A stretch of 64,000 nucleotides of DNA from positions 4,402,001 to 4,466,000 of the forward strand of contig NZ_JAFBBY010000001.1 of the NCBI RefSeq assembly GCF_016907515.1, read 5' to 3'. The notes beneath the pieces were generated by a model. That model was not told where the DNA came from and did no database searches. It saw only the letters and a program-made list of their open reading frames with translations. This document shows positions 24,167 through 34,276 of this stretch, in pieces. Within the stretch, counting starts at the first letter, position 1, and the number at the start of each line of letters is the position of its first letter. The translations under genes and the position numbers were made by a program. This DNA is from Nocardioides nitrophenolicus (lineage in GTDB: Bacteria > Actinomycetota > Actinomycetes > Propionibacteriales > Nocardioidaceae).

Positions 24167-25354
24167 GTGTCGACGACCGAACCCGCGCCCCGGATCGCCG
24201 TGATCGGCGGCGGTCAGCTCGCCCGGATGATGGCCCAGCCGGCCATCGCCCTCGGCGTACCCCTCCGCCTGCTGGCCGAGGCCGAGGGCGTCTCCGCCGC
24301 GCAGGTGATCCCCGACCGCCAGGTCGGCGACTACCGCGACCTGGCCACGCTGCGTGCCGTCACCGAGGGCTGCTCGGTCGTCACCTTCGACCATGAGCAC
24401 GTCCCGACCGAGCACCTGCGCGCGCTCGCCGCGGACGGCGTCACCGCCCACCCCGGGCCCGAGGCGCTGGTCCACGCCCAGGACAAGATCGTCATGCGCG
24501 AGGCGATGGCCCGGCTCGGCGCCCCCCAGCCCCGCTGGGCGGTCGTCGCCTCCGAGGCCGACGTCGAGGCCTTCGGCCTGCCGTGCGTGCTCAAGGTCTC
24601 CCGCGGCGGGTACGACGGCAAGGGCGTCTGGGTGGTCCGCACCCTCGCCGACGCGGCCGAGCCGCTCGCCGCGGCCGCCGCGCGCGCCGGCGACGGCGTC
24701 CGCCTGCTCGCCGAGGAGCTGGTCGACTTCCGCCGCGAGCTCTCCGCGCTCGTCGCCCGCGCCCCCAGCGGCCAGGCGGCGGCGTACCCGGTCGTCGCGA
24801 CGCTGCAGGTCGACGGGGTGTGCCGCGAGGTGATCGCCCCCGCTCCCGACCTCGACCCCGCGCTCGGCACCTCCGCCCAGGAGCTCGCGCTGCGCATCGC
24901 CGGCGAGCTCGACGTCACCGGCATCCTCGCCGTCGAGCTGTTCGAGACGACCGACGCCGAGGGTCGCCCGGTCGTCTACGTCAACGAGCTCGCCATGCGC
25001 CCCCACAACACCGGCCACTGGACCCAGGACGGCGCGGTCACCAGCCAGTTCGAGAACCACCTGCGCGCCGCCCTCGACCTGCCTCTCGGGTCGCCCGCGC
25101 CCCGGGCCCGCTGGACCGTCATGGTCAACATCCTCGGCGGCGACAACCCCGACGTCGGACGCCTCTACGACGGCTACCCGCACGCCCTGGCCCGCGACCC
25201 GCGGCTGCGGGTGCACCTCTATGGCAAGGACCTGCGCCCCGGTCGCAAGGTCGGTCACGTCAACGTCTACGGCGACGATCTCGAGGACTGCCTCGAGCGG
25301 GGGCGGCATGCCGCCGCGTGGTTCCGGGGGGACCTGGGGAACGAGAGCGAGTAG
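24167..25354 (+). CDS. purK: 5-(carboxyamino)imidazole ribonucleotide synthase
   Basis: 395 residues, ATP-grasp enzyme of purine synthesis: AIR + ATP + bicarbonate to N5-CAIR. The N-terminal VIGGGQLARMM motif, the ATP-grasp lysine region (KVSRGGYDGKGVWVV) and the NELAMRPHNTGHWT active-site segment are visible. TAGGGT at 24155-24160 lies 6 nt before the GTG, so leaderless. Its partner purE follows after 132 bp that include a large hairpin. Confidence 0.95.
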   Translation: MSTTEPAPRIAVIGGGQLARMMAQPAIALGVPLRLLAEAEGVSAAQVIPDRQVGDYRDLATLRAVTEGCSVVTFDHEHVPTEHLRALAADGVTAHPGPEALVHAQDKIVMREAMARLGAPQPRWAVVASEADVEAFGLPCVLKVSRGGYDGKGVWVVRTLADAAEPLAAAAARAGDGVRLLAEELVDFRRELSALVARAPSGQAAAYPVVATLQVDGVCREVIAPAPDLDPALGTSAQELALRIAGELDVTGILAVELFETTDAEGRPVVYVNELAMRPHNTGHWTQDGAVTSQFENHLRAALDLPLGSPAPRARWTVMVNILGGDNPDVGRLYDGYPHALARDPRLRVHLYGKDLRPGRKVGHVNVYGDDLEDCLERGRHAAAWFRGDLGNESE

Positions 25355-25390
25355 TCAGAGCACGGCTGCGCAACCGGTTGGGATGTCATT

Positions 25391-25429
25391 GGCGTGGATC
25401 GGACGAACCTGGTTGATCCGATCCACGCC
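25391..25429. promoter_or_regulatory. Perfect hairpin in the purK-purE gap
   Basis: GGCGTGGATCGGA (25391-25403) is exactly complementary to TCCGATCCACGCC (25417-25429) around a 13-nt loop, which itself contains AACC/GGTT. There is no T tract. It could be an attenuator, an mRNA processing or stability element, or a protein site separating purK from purE, which has its own promoter-like TAGCCT. Confidence 0.6.
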
Positions 25430-25486
25430 GATCACCGGAATGGACCGATGGCGGAGCACCGGGGCGCGATGAGTAGCCTCGCGCCC

Positions 25487-25975
25487 ATGACTGCACGCGT
25501 GGGCATCGTGATGGGCTCCGACTCCGACTGGCCGGTAATGAAGGCGGCGGCCGAGGCGCTGCGCGAGTTCGACATCGCCTACGAGGCCGACGTGGTGTCC
25601 GCGCACCGGATGCCGGCCGAGATGCTCTCCTACGGCCAGGAGGCGGCGGGGCGGGGGCTGTCGGTGATCATCGCCGGAGCGGGCGGCGCGGCCCACCTGC
25701 CCGGGATGCTGGCGGCGGTGACGCCGCTCCCGGTGATCGGGGTGCCGGTGCCGCTGAAGTACCTCGACGGCATGGACTCCCTGCTCTCGATCGTGCAGAT
25801 GCCGGCGGGGGTGCCGGTGGCGACGGTCGCGATCGGTGGGGCGCGCAACGCGGGCCTGCTCGCGGTGAGGATCCTCGCGGCGACCGACCCGGCGCTGCAG
25901 AGGCGGATGACCGAGTTCCAGGCCGAGTTGAAGGCCGTCGCCGAGGCGAAGGGCTCCGTCGTGCGGGATCAGTGA
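25487..25975 (+). CDS. purE: 5-(carboxyamino)imidazole ribonucleotide mutase
   Basis: 162 residues. Converts N5-CAIR to CAIR. The class I motif [20 protein letters not shown] and the [11 protein letters not shown] loop are all intact. ATG 25487 is preferred: TAGCCT at 25474-25479 ends 7 nt upstream (leaderless type), and this gives the family's normal N-terminus. The 3' end overlaps the convergent CoA-binding protein gene by 7 bp. Confidence 0.95.
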   Translation: MTARVGIVMGSDSDWPVMKAAAEALREFDIAYEADVVSAHRMPAEMLSYGQEAAGRGLSVIIAGAGGAAHLPGMLAAVTPLPVIGVPVPLKYLDGMDSLLSIVQMPAGVPVATVAIGGARNAGLLAVRILAATDPALQRRMTEFQAELKAVAEAKGSVVRDQ

Positions 25976-26388
25976 CCCCGCTTGCGCCACTCGATGGCGG
26001 GGCAGGTGTCCATCACCATCGGTACGCCGGCCGCCCGGGTCCGCTCGAACGCCGCCTGGTCGACCACGCCGAGCTGGAACCACACGCCTCCGGCGCCGAC
26101 GGCGACCGCCTCGTCGGCGAACCGCCCGGCGTCCTCTGAGCGGCGGAAGACGTCGACCACGTCGATCGGGAAGGGCACGTCGGCGAGCGAGGCGTAGCCC
26201 TGCTCCCCGAGCACGACCGGGGCGGAGGGGTGGATCGGCACGATCTTCTTGCCGCGGGACTGCAGCAGCTCGGCGATCCGGTACGCCGTGCGGTCGGGGT
26301 TGCCGGAGAGGCCGACGATCGCCCAGGTGGTCGCGTCGTCGAGCATCCGGTCGATGGTCGCGGGGTCGAGGTGCGGGGCTGTGGTCAC
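25969..26388 (-). CDS. CoA-binding (YccU-type) protein
   Basis: 139 residues, a single Rossmann-like CoA-binding domain. [21 protein letters not shown] at the start, [26 protein letters not shown] split midway and [10 protein letters not shown] are typical of the family, whose small members bind CoA but have no known reaction. GTG start lies 23 bp after the TetR gene on the same strand, so likely co-transcribed. Confidence 0.85.
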   Translation of the reverse strand: MTTAPHLDPATIDRMLDDATTWAIVGLSGNPDRTAYRIAELLQSRGKKIVPIHPSAPVVLGEQGYASLADVPFPIDVVDVFRRSEDAGRFADEAVAVGAGGVWFQLGVVDQAAFERTRAAGVPMVMDTCPAIEWRKRGH

Positions 26389-26411
26389 GTGGGTGCAACC
26401 CGCCGGGCGGG

Positions 26412-27101
26412 TCAGCTCTTCCCGGGATCGGCCGGTCCGCCTCGGCCGAGGGCGTCGCGGACCTCGCGCACGACCTGCTCGACGTCGCGCTCGGCGCCGG
26501 TGATCACGATCGTCGGCGGCCCGGAGCCGGCGGGGCCGCGCAGCACGGCGAGCGCGTGGTCCAGGGCCCGGTCGACGAGCGCACGCGTGGTGGCGGGGTC
26601 GTCGACGTCGCCGCGCAGCCACTGGCGGAGCACGTGGTTGTGGGCGATCACGACCGACGAGGCGACCAGCTCGGCGCGCAGCGGGCCGTCGGGCTCGGCG
26701 TCCAGCCAGCGGTGGACGTGCTTGCCGAAGAGCCGCACGTAGCGCTGCACGCTGGCGATCTCGCGGTCCCGGATGGTCGGGACCGAGCGCGCCAGCAGGT
26801 AGCGGGTGCGGGCGGTCTCGCCCTCGGCGAGGTAGTGCGCCAGGACGATGCCGGCGGCCTCGCGCAGGGCCACCTCGCGACCCGCGGTCGAGGCGGTGGC
26901 GAGCCGCTCGTCGACCCGGCGCAGCAGGGCGTCGTGGTCGGGGAGCACGACGTCGTCCTTGGTGGGGAAGTGGCGGAAGAAGGTGCTCCGCCCGGCGCCG
27001 GCGCGAGCGGCGATCTCGTCGACGGTGGTGGCGTCGTACCCCTGGCCCGCGAAGAGCTCGAAGGCAGCGGCGACGAGGCGGTCGCGGGAGGTGGTGGCCA
27101 C
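26412..27101 (-). CDS. TetR-family regulator of the adjacent acyl-CoA dehydrogenase
   Basis: 229 residues. TetR HTH at about residues 8-55 ([21 protein letters not shown], then [15 protein letters not shown]). TAGGGT (complement of 27108-27113) precedes the GTG by 6 nt, a leaderless-type promoter. It is divergent from an acyl-CoA dehydrogenase with a perfect dyad in between. It probably represses fatty-acid or branched acyl-CoA oxidation until an acyl-CoA binds. Confidence 0.87.
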   Translation of the reverse strand: MATTSRDRLVAAAFELFAGQGYDATTVDEIAARAGAGRSTFFRHFPTKDDVVLPDHDALLRRVDERLATASTAGREVALREAAGIVLAHYLAEGETARTRYLLARSVPTIRDREIASVQRYVRLFGKHVHRWLDAEPDGPLRAELVASSVVIAHNHVLRQWLRGDVDDPATTRALVDRALDHALAVLRGPAGSGPPTIVITGAERDVEQVVREVRDALGRGGPADPGKS

Positions 27102-27141
27102 GGGTCGACCCTAACTCGACGGGACGGAGTCTCGTTAGTAC

Positions 27142-27154
27142 GATACTGAGTATC
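27142..27154. promoter_or_regulatory. TetR operator candidate GATACTGAGTATC
   Basis: Perfect 13-bp palindrome about a central G, placed 21 bp before the acyl-CoA dehydrogenase start and inside its expected promoter. TCTCGTT (27130-27136) and AACGAGA (27155-27161) form a second, offset pair around it. Confidence 0.6.
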
Positions 27155-27175
27155 AACGAGACCAGGAGAACCGTC

Positions 27176-28345
27176 GTGAGCGACTACCCGATGTACGCCC
27201 TGTCCGAGGAGCACCAGGCGATCCGCGAGGCCGTGCGCGCGATCTGCGACGCCAAGGTCGCGCCCTTCGCCGCGGAGGTCGACGAGCAGGCCCGCTACCC
27301 GCGGGAGGCGCACGACGCCCTGGTCGCGGCCGACTTCCATGCCCCCCACGTGCCCGAGCAGTACGGCGGCGCCGGCGCCGACGCGCTGGCCACGGTCATC
27401 GTGATCGAGGAGGTCGCCCGCGCCGACGTCTCCGCCTCGCTGATCCCCGCCGTCAACAAGCTCGGCTCGCTGCCGGTCATGATCGGCGGTGGCGAGGAGA
27501 TCAAGGCCAAGTACCTCTCCCGACTCGCGTCCGGCGCGGGCGGCTTCTCCTACTGCCTCTCCGAGCCCGACGCCGGCTCCGACGCCGCCAACCAGAAGAC
27601 CCGCGCGGTGCGCGACGGTGACGGCTGGGTGCTCAACGGCACCAAGCGCTGGATCTCCAACGCGGGGGAGTCGGAGTTCTACACCGTGCTCGCGACGACC
27701 GACCCCGACGCGCGGACCAAGGGCATCTCCGCGTTCGTGGTCGAGAAGTCCGACGAGGGCGTCTCCTTCGGCGCCCCCGAGAAGAAGCTCGGCATCAAGG
27801 GCTCGCCGACCCGCGAGGTCTACTTCGACAACGTGCGGATCCCCGGCGACCGGATCATCGGTGAGGAGGGCAAGGGCTTCGAGTACGCCATGAAGACCCT
27901 CGACCACACCCGGATCACCATCGCCGCCCAGGCGGTCGGCGTGGCGCAGGGCGCCCTCGACTACGCGCTCGGCTACGCCAAGGAGCGTCAGCAGTTCGGC
28001 AAGGCCATCGCCGACTTCCAGGGCCTGCAGTTCCTGCTCGCCGACATGGGCATGAAGGTCGAGGCCGCCCGTCAGCTGACCTACGCCGCCGCCGGCCGCT
28101 CCGAGCGCGGCGACGCCGATCTCACCTTCTTCGGCGCCGCGGCCAAGTGCTTCGCCTCCGACGTCGCCATGGAGGTCACCACCAACGCGGTGCAGGTCCT
28201 CGGCGGCTACGGCTACACCCGCGACTACCCGGTCGAGCGGATGATGCGCGACGCCAAGATCACCCAGATCTACGAGGGCACCAACCAGGTGCAGCGGATC
28301 GTGATGGCGCGCCAGCTGCTCGCCGGGGTGCAGAGCGAGATCTGA
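27176..28345 (+). CDS. Acyl-CoA dehydrogenase
   Basis: 389 residues, full length. It has the family segments [12 protein letters not shown] (FAD/substrate), [29 protein letters not shown], and [31 protein letters not shown] split across the C-terminal domain; the catalytic glutamate of YEGT is present. GTG start with AGGAGAA upstream. Controlled by the divergent TetR. It resembles short- or branched-chain dehydrogenases; exact substrate not resolvable. Confidence 0.93.
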   Translation: MSDYPMYALSEEHQAIREAVRAICDAKVAPFAAEVDEQARYPREAHDALVAADFHAPHVPEQYGGAGADALATVIVIEEVARADVSASLIPAVNKLGSLPVMIGGGEEIKAKYLSRLASGAGGFSYCLSEPDAGSDAANQKTRAVRDGDGWVLNGTKRWISNAGESEFYTVLATTDPDARTKGISAFVVEKSDEGVSFGAPEKKLGIKGSPTREVYFDNVRIPGDRIIGEEGKGFEYAMKTLDHTRITIAAQAVGVAQGALDYALGYAKERQQFGKAIADFQGLQFLLADMGMKVEAARQLTYAAAGRSERGDADLTFFGAAAKCFASDVAMEVTTNAVQVLGGYGYTRDYPVERMMRDAKITQIYEGTNQVQRIVMARQLLAGVQSEI

Positions 28346-28348
28346 GGC

Positions 28349-29215
28349 CTACCGCACGCCCGCCCGGGCGGAGGTCTCGAGGAGCGGTGTGATCGCCTCG
28401 GCGACCACCCGGACCACCGCGGCGTCGAGCTGGGGGCGCGCGCACACCGAGAGCCGCAGCGGCTCGGGCAGCGGCAGGTCGTCCCTGCGGACCAGTCCCT
28501 CGGGCGTCTGGCCGAGGGTGGCCATCAGGGCCACGCCGAGGCCGGCGCCGACGGCCGCCTGGACGCCGGCGAGCTGGATCGCCTCGGCGCCGATCACCGC
28601 CGGCACGGCGTGCGCGGCCAGCGTCTCGAGCGCGCGGCTGCGCAGGCTGCACGGGCTGTCGAAGGCGACCAGGCGCACCGGCTCGGGCGCCTGAGGCGGC
28701 GACCAGGCGGGGGCGGCGTACCAGGCGAGGTCGAGCTCGCCGACGGCGACCGCGTCCGGGTCGTCGGCGTTGAGGACCAGGGCCAGGTCGATCGAGCCGG
28801 CGGCGAGTCCCTCGCGCAGCCGGTTGCCGCGGTCGATGCGGAACCGGAACCGGTGGCCGGAGTCGGCTCGCTCCAGGGCGGCCGCGAGCGCGGGGAGGAG
28901 CTGGGCGGCGGCGTGCTCGGTCGAGCCGAGCGTGATCTCGCTGACCTGCTCGACGGCGAAGGAGCGCAGCGTGTCGTCGTGCGCCGCCAGGATCTGGCGG
29001 GCGTGCTGGACGAGGCGCTCGCCGCCCGCGGTGAAGCGCGACCCGCGGCCGTGCTTCTCGACGAGCTTGGTGCCGACGACGCCCTCGAGCCGGCGTACGT
29101 GCTGGCTGACCGCACCCTGGCTCAGGTGCAGGTGGTCGGCGGCACGCTGGAAGCCGCCGCAGTCCGCCACCGCGACCAGGCTCCGCAGCGGAGCAATGTC
29201 TAGAATCTTGCTCAT
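28349..29215 (-). CDS. LysR-family regulator of the organosulfur-type cluster
   Basis: 288 residues. N-terminal HTH (ADCGGFQRAADHLHLSQGAV, then SQHVRRLEGVVGTKL) and a periplasmic-binding-fold effector domain. TACCCT (complement of 29222-29227) lies 6 nt from its ATG and inside a dyad, consistent with autoregulation. It is divergent from the monooxygenase that opens the cluster, and so is its likely activator, possibly sensing sulfur status or the substrate. Confidence 0.88.
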   Translation of the reverse strand: MSKILDIAPLRSLVAVADCGGFQRAADHLHLSQGAVSQHVRRLEGVVGTKLVEKHGRGSRFTAGGERLVQHARQILAAHDDTLRSFAVEQVSEITLGSTEHAAAQLLPALAAALERADSGHRFRFRIDRGNRLREGLAAGSIDLALVLNADDPDAVAVGELDLAWYAAPAWSPPQAPEPVRLVAFDSPCSLRSRALETLAAHAVPAVIGAEAIQLAGVQAAVGAGLGVALMATLGQTPEGLVRRDDLPLPEPLRLSVCARPQLDAAVVRVVAEAITPLLETSARAGVR

Positions 29216-29220
29216 GAAAC

Positions 29221-29254
29221 CAGGGTAATCCCTGATCGATCACGCGCCGTGATC
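29221..29254. promoter_or_regulatory. Two dyads in the LysR/monooxygenase intergenic region
   Basis: CAGGGTAATCCCTG (29221-29234, 5-bp arms) and GATCACGCGCCGTGATC (29238-29254, 7-bp arms) lie side by side. LysR proteins commonly bind two adjacent sites, one at their own promoter, which fits this arrangement. Confidence 0.55.
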
Positions 29255-29275
29255 GGTTCGGATCATGAAGCCTCG

Positions 29276-29305
29276 TTGGATCTCTCGCCCAAAGCCAAGT
29301 AATTT
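29276..29305 (+). promoter_or_regulatory. Promoter candidate of the monooxygenase-ABC cluster
   Basis: TTGGAT (29276-29281) and TAATTT (29300-29305) are separated by 18 bp in an unusually AT-rich patch, directly downstream of the LysR dyads and 42 bp before the first gene. Confidence 0.55.
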
Positions 29306-29347
29306 TGTAGACAAACATCGGCAAGAGCGAGGGAAGCGAGCCGGAGC

Positions 29348-30703
29348 ATGGCCTCGAAGCGGCAGATCCACCTGGGCGCGGTGCCCTACGGCACCGGCGG
29401 ACCGGGCAGCCACACGCTGTGGCTGGACCCCGAGATCCCGGGCGACGCGAGCGTGAGCATCGCCTGGTTCACCGAGATCGCCCTGCTGGCCGAGCGCGGG
29501 TGCTTCGACCTCGTGTTCATCGTGGACAGCCAGTTCATCACGCCGTACTCGCCGCCGCACTACCTCAACCGGCTCGAGCCGCTGACCCTGCTCAGCGCGC
29601 TCGCCACGCAGACCAGCCGGATCGGCCTGGTCGGCACCGCGACGACCAGCTTCAACAGCCCGTTCAACCTGGTCCGGCGGCTCGGCTCGCTCGACCTGAT
29701 CAGCGGCGGCCGCGCCGGCTGGAATGTCGTCACCACCGGCGACGCCGGCACCGCGACCAACTACGGGCTCGAGGAGCACTACGACTACGACACCCGCTAC
29801 GGCCGGGCGCAGGAGTTCGTCGAGCTGGCCCGCGCGCTGTGGGACTCCTACGAGGACGACGCCTTCGTCCGCGACCGCGAGACCGGGGTCTTCCTCGACC
29901 GAGCCAAGCAGCACGTCCTCGACCACCGCGGCGAGTACTTCTCGGTGCGCGGCCCGCTCAACCTGGTCCGCTCGCCGCAGGGGCACCCGGTCGTCTTCCA
30001 GGCCGGAGACTCCGACCAGGGCCGGGACCTGGGAGCCAGCGTGGGGGAGGGCATCTTCACCCACGCCCCGGACATCCCGGCCGGCCGGGCGTTCTACGAC
30101 GACCTCAAGACCCGCGCGGAGACGAAGTTCGGCCGCGACCCCGACGAGCTGGTGATCATGCCGGGGATCAAGGTCGTCGTCGGCGACACCGACGAGGAGG
30201 CCCGCGAGATCGAGGCCGTCAACAACGACCGGGACCACACCTTCGCCGCCGCGCTGGCCGAGTTCGGCCGGCCCTTCGGCTGGCACGACTTCACCCAGTA
30301 CGACCTCGACGCGCCCTTCCCCGCCGAGACCCTCGAGCACGGCCGGCGCTCGTTCTTCACCCAGGCCAAGGCGGTCACCGAGCGCGCGGTCGAGAACGGC
30401 TGGACGCTGCGGCAGACCGTCGAGGCGACGCGGCACTTCCGGAAGAGCGAGTTCGTCGGCTCGCCGGCGACGGTGGCCGACAAGCTCGTCGAGTGGTGGG
30501 AGGCGCGGGCCTGCGACGGCTTCAACGTCGGCGTCGACCACCCCTCGAACTTCCGCCGCTTCGTCGACGAGGTGGTGCCGATCCTCCAGGAGCGGGGCGT
30601 CTTCCGCGCCGAGTACGACGCCACCACCCTGCGCGGGCATCTCGGGCTGCCCGTCCCGGTCAACCGCCACACCGCGGCCCGCGCGGCGGCCGCCACCCCC
30701 TAG
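29348..30703 (+). CDS. NtaA/SnaA/DszA-family FMNH2-dependent monooxygenase
   Basis: 451 residues, two-component flavin monooxygenase of the bacterial luciferase fold. Family members (DszA, NtaA, dimethylsulfide monooxygenase) oxidise sulfones, aminopolycarboxylates or thioethers using FMNH2 from a partner reductase. Characteristic segments: RLEPLTLLSALATQTSRIGL, FNSPFNLVRRLGSLDLISGGRAGWN split midway, HYDYDTRYGRAQEFVE, and QAGDSDQGRDLGA. A flavin reductase is encoded at the far end of the cluster. Ribosome site GGAG precedes the ATG. First gene of the cluster; substrate unknown. Confidence 0.9.
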   Translation: MASKRQIHLGAVPYGTGGPGSHTLWLDPEIPGDASVSIAWFTEIALLAERGCFDLVFIVDSQFITPYSPPHYLNRLEPLTLLSALATQTSRIGLVGTATTSFNSPFNLVRRLGSLDLISGGRAGWNVVTTGDAGTATNYGLEEHYDYDTRYGRAQEFVELARALWDSYEDDAFVRDRETGVFLDRAKQHVLDHRGEYFSVRGPLNLVRSPQGHPVVFQAGDSDQGRDLGASVGEGIFTHAPDIPAGRAFYDDLKTRAETKFGRDPDELVIMPGIKVVVGDTDEEAREIEAVNNDRDHTFAAALAEFGRPFGWHDFTQYDLDAPFPAETLEHGRRSFFTQAKAVTERAVENGWTLRQTVEATRHFRKSEFVGSPATVADKLVEWWEARACDGFNVGVDHPSNFRRFVDEVVPILQERGVFRAEYDATTLRGHLGLPVPVNRHTAARAAAATP

Positions 30704-30789
30704 AAGCTCCGGGCGCCCGGCCGCACCCGTCGGGCGCCCGGTCACCATCCCTCCCCGCAGCACACCCGAGAACCACGAAAGAGACCCCG

Positions 30790-32340
30790 ATGCCTCTCCG
30801 CACCCGCACGTCGACCAACCTCAACCGCCGGACCTTCCTCGGCGCCAGCCTGGGCGCCGGCTTGATCCTGGCGCTGGAGGCGTGTGGCGGCACCTCGACG
30901 GGCTCCGGTGGGAGCGGCGGCGCCGGCGGCACCATCAAGTGGGCCTGGCAGCTGCCGACCACGTGGGACCCGGTCACCTCGTCGGCGGGCTCGGACGTGC
31001 AGATGCTCGCCCTGGCCTACGACCCGATCACCGCGCTCGACGAGCAGGGCAACGCGATCCCGTGGCTCGCCGAGTCCTGGAAGTACGACGAGTCAGGCAC
31101 GAAGGTCACCTTCACCCTGCGCTCCGGGCTGACGTTCAGCGACGGCAGCCCGCTCGACGCCACCGCCGTGGCCACGTCGATCGAGCGCGGCCGCACCCAG
31201 CAGGGCTCCCTGATCGCCCCGCAGATGAAGACCATCGCGAAGGTCTCGGCGTCGGGCGAGCGCGACGTCGTGCTCGAGCTCAGCGAGGTCGACTACCAGT
31301 ACCCGCTGCTGTTCGCCGGCAAGACCGGCATGGTCGTCAACCCGGCCGCCTTCGAGAAGGACGCCGCCGCGCTCGCCACCCAGCCGGCGGGCTCCGGGCC
31401 GTTCACGGTCACGAAGTACGTCCAGAACGACCACGCCTCGCTGAAGAAGAACGACCGCTTCTTCGCCGCCGACGAGATCAAGGTGTCCGCCTTCGACCTC
31501 TACCCGCAGGCCGACCCGGCGACCGTCGTCGCCGCGGTCCAGTCCGGGCAGTACAACGTCGCCCGGCTCGGCGGCGCCCAGGTCCAGCAGGCCAAGGACG
31601 CCGGGCTCGAGGTCCAGGTGCTCGACTCGATGTTCGTCTACTGCCTCGACGTGCACACCGGCATGGCACCCTTCGACGACCCGGCGGTCGTCGAGGCCCT
31701 CAAGTACGCCATCGACCGCGAGAAGATCAAGAAGGTCGCCAACTTCGGCATCGGCGACGTCAACTACCAGCCCTTCCCGCCGGGCTACGTCGGCTTCAAC
31801 CCCGATCTCGGCGACGTCTACGCGTTCGACCCCGACAAGGCGCGCCAGCTGCTCGCCGACGCCGGCTACACCGACCCGGTGCCCGCGGTGTTCACCTCCT
31901 CCGGCTTCGCGCCGGCCGCCGTCGAGCTGATCCAGGCCCAGCTCAAGGACGTCGGGATCGACGCCACGATCGACACCATCCCGCAGACCCAGCACACCCA
32001 GCTGGTCTACATCGAGCGCTCCAAGGCGCTGACGTACGACGGCTTCGCGGGCCGCGAGTCGCCGGTGCAGGCGTTCCAGGTGCTGTTCGGCGCCGAGGGC
32101 CTGATGAACCCCGACCGGACCTCGAGCCCCGAGCTGGAGGCCCAGCTGAAGAAGGTCAAGGAGACGCCGACCGACGACCCGGCGTACGCGGGGCTGCTGC
32201 AGGAGGCGACCCGGATCGCGGTCACGACCTTCCCCAACGTCTTCCTCTACCTCGCGCCGTCGATCGTCGCGCGCAAGGGCGTCTCGGCGCTGCCGAAGTC
32301 GCCGAGCCTGCGCCGCTTCGAGGGGGTGACCACGTCATGA
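30790..32340 (+). CDS. ABC transporter substrate-binding lipoprotein, SBP family 5
   Basis: 516 residues, oligopeptide/nickel-type solute receptor. The N-terminus has a twin-arginine RRTFLG (residues 13-18) and a lipobox LEAC with the lipidated C32, so it is probably a Tat-exported lipoprotein. The [20 protein letters not shown] and [11 protein letters not shown] segments are typical. It delivers a ligand to the following two permeases. The ATG of the first permease overlaps its TGA. Ligand unknown; the neighbours suggest a sulfur-containing acid or peptide-like molecule. Confidence 0.92.
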   Translation: MPLRTRTSTNLNRRTFLGASLGAGLILALEACGGTSTGSGGSGGAGGTIKWAWQLPTTWDPVTSSAGSDVQMLALAYDPITALDEQGNAIPWLAESWKYDESGTKVTFTLRSGLTFSDGSPLDATAVATSIERGRTQQGSLIAPQMKTIAKVSASGERDVVLELSEVDYQYPLLFAGKTGMVVNPAAFEKDAAALATQPAGSGPFTVTKYVQNDHASLKKNDRFFAADEIKVSAFDLYPQADPATVVAAVQSGQYNVARLGGAQVQQAKDAGLEVQVLDSMFVYCLDVHTGMAPFDDPAVVEALKYAIDREKIKKVANFGIGDVNYQPFPPGYVGFNPDLGDVYAFDPDKARQLLADAGYTDPVPAVFTSSGFAPAAVELIQAQLKDVGIDATIDTIPQTQHTQLVYIERSKALTYDGFAGRESPVQAFQVLFGAEGLMNPDRTSSPELEAQLKKVKETPTDDPAYAGLLQEATRIAVTTFPNVFLYLAPSIVARKGVSALPKSPSLRRFEGVTTS

Positions 32341-33389
32341 CCCTGGTCGCCCCGGCACCGGTGACCGCGAGCCCCGCGGGCGCCGGCAGGACGGCCGCCG
32401 CGGGCCGGCGTACCGTCCCGGCGCTGCGCTCGCTCGCCGGGGTCGCGGCGGTCACCGTGACGGTGCTCTTCCTGGCCTCGGTCGTGACCTTCGCGCTCGG
32501 CGCCCTCAGCGACAGCAACCCTGCGGCCGCCGCGCTGGGCGAGACCGCCACCGCCGACGACATCGCCCGGCTCGACCACGAGTTCGGGCTGGACCGCCCG
32601 CTCGTCGAGCAGTACGCGAGCTGGGTCGGGAACGCCGTGACCGGCGACCTCGGCCGGTCCTGGTTCACCACGATCCCGGTCGCCGACAGCATCCGCACCG
32701 CGCTCCCGGTGGACCTGTCGATCGCCAGCCTGGCCCTGGTGCTGGCGATCCTGATCGGCGGCGGTGCCGGAATCGGTGCGGCACTCAGCAACGGCGGTCC
32801 GCTCGACCGCGCGGTCACGCTGGTCTGCTCGCTGCTCGGCACGCTGCCGCCGTTCGTCATCGGCATGGCGCTGATCGTGGTCTTCTCGGTGAAGCTCCAG
32901 CTGCTCCCCGCGGGCGGCTACGTGCCGGTGCAGACCGATCCGCTGGAGTGGCTGCGCTTCGCGATCCTGCCGGCGCTGGCGCTGAGCCTCGACGTCGCGG
33001 CCTCGATCGCCCGCCAGCTGCGGACCTCGCTGGTCGGCGAGCTGCGCGAGAACTACGCCGTGGGCGCGGAGATGCGCGGCTTCGGCCGCCGTCGGGTGCT
33101 CTTCGGCCACGTGCTGCGCAACGCCGCCGGCCCGACGCTCGCGGTGATCGGGCTCGCCATCCCGCTCATCATCGGCGGGGCGGTGATGACCGAGAAGCTG
33201 TTCGGCCTGCCGGGCGTCGCCCAGCTGTCGCTGCAGGCCGCGGAGAAGGGCGACGTCCCCGTGGTCCTCGGCACGCTGCTCGTCACCGCGGTGGTCGTGG
33301 TGGTCGCGAGCCTGGTGGTCAACCTGCTCCAGGTGCTGCTGAACCCGGTCGCCCGGCGCGGCGCCGGAGTCGCGGGAGGTGCCCGATGA
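32337..33389 (+). CDS. ABC transporter permease, OppB/DppB type
   Basis: 350 residues. One N-terminal helix (about 30-53), then the long outside loop with RLDHEFGLDRPLVEQYASW, and five more helices. The EAA-like coupling loop reads ENYAVGAEMRGFGRRRVLFGHVLRNA split across about 225-255. Starts with ATGA overlap with the binding-protein gene and ends with another ATGA overlap with the second permease, showing a single coupled operon. Confidence 0.92.
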   Translation: MTLVAPAPVTASPAGAGRTAAAGRRTVPALRSLAGVAAVTVTVLFLASVVTFALGALSDSNPAAAALGETATADDIARLDHEFGLDRPLVEQYASWVGNAVTGDLGRSWFTTIPVADSIRTALPVDLSIASLALVLAILIGGGAGIGAALSNGGPLDRAVTLVCSLLGTLPPFVIGMALIVVFSVKLQLLPAGGYVPVQTDPLEWLRFAILPALALSLDVAASIARQLRTSLVGELRENYAVGAEMRGFGRRRVLFGHVLRNAAGPTLAVIGLAIPLIIGGAVMTEKLFGLPGVAQLSLQAAEKGDVPVVLGTLLVTAVVVVVASLVVNLLQVLLNPVARRGAGVAGGAR

Positions 33390-34276
33390 GGACGCTGCGT
33401 GCGCTCTGGCGGATCCCCAGCGCCCGGCTGGCCCTGCTCGTGCTGCTGGGCGTGGCCCTGCTCGCCGTGTTCGGCGGCGCGCTCGCTCCGCACGACCCGC
33501 TGAAGCAGTACACCGACGACGTGCTCCAGGGGCCGAGCGGCACGCACCTGCTCGGCACCGACTACGTCGGCCGCGACGTGCTGAGCCGGCTGATGGAGGG
33601 CACCCGGCTGTCCGTCGTCGGCGCCGTGGAGGCGGTGCTGATCGGCGGGGTGCTCGGCGTGCCGTCGGGTCTGGCGTCGGCCTGGCTCGGCCCGCGGCTG
33701 GAGTGGCTCACCTTGCGGGTCAGCGACACCCTGGTGATCCTGCCGTTCACCGTGTTCGCGATCGCCGTGGCCGGCACCCTCGGCAACGGGCTGCAGCAGG
33801 CGATGATCGCGATCGGCATCCTGATCAGCCCGATCTTCTTCCGGGTCACCCGGGCGGCCGCGCTGGGCCTGCGCAAGGTGCAGTACGTCGAGGCCGCCGA
33901 GCTGATGGGCGCCACCGAGTGGTGGACCCTGCGCCGGCACATCTGGGCCAAGGTGCTGCCGAACGTCGCGGTCACCGCGGCGCACGCCACCGGCGCCGCG
34001 CTCCTGGTCGTCGCCTCGCTCGCCTTCCTCGGCCTCGGCGTCACGCCACCCGCGCCGACCTGGGGCGGGATGCTCTCCTCCGACCTCGGCTATCTCGCCC
34101 AGCAGCCCTGGGCCCCGGTCTTCCCGGCCCTGCTGATGATGGCGACCGTCGGCTCGCTCAACCTGCTCGCCGACGCGATCCGCGAGGCCACCGGCGCGAC
34201 GGACGCGCCGCGCCGCCGCCGGCTCGCCCCGCCCACCCCGACCCGAGAGGAGCGACGCGATGGCGTCCCCGCGTGA
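33386..34276 (+). CDS. ABC transporter permease, OppC/DppC type
   Basis: 296 residues. Begins with an N-terminal helix (14-34) and the OppC signature APHDPLKQYTDDVLQGPS then GTDYVGRDVLSRLMEGTR. The coupling loop is KVQYVEAAELMGATEWWTLR. Partner of the preceding permease in the membrane channel. Overlaps the next gene by 17 bp. Confidence 0.92.
   Translation: MRTLRALWRIPSARLALLVLLGVALLAVFGGALAPHDPLKQYTDDVLQGPSGTHLLGTDYVGRDVLSRLMEGTRLSVVGAVEAVLIGGVLGVPSGLASAWLGPRLEWLTLRVSDTLVILPFTVFAIAVAGTLGNGLQQAMIAIGILISPIFFRVTRAAALGLRKVQYVEAAELMGATEWWTLRRHIWAKVLPNVAVTAAHATGAALLVVASLAFLGLGVTPPAPTWGGMLSSDLGYLAQQPWAPVFPALLMMATVGSLNLLADAIREATGATDAPRRRRLAPPTPTREERRDGVPA

Noticed and set aside
29237..29346. Riboswitch or attenuator in the leader of the monooxygenase cluster
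   Set aside because: Only simple dyads and a promoter-like pair are visible; no recognisable aptamer core such as a SAM-type fold could be traced.
29419..30789. Long plus-strand frame continuous with the substrate-binding protein
   Set aside because: It is the wrong frame of the monooxygenase gene; the binding protein clearly begins at its Tat/lipobox signal at 30790.
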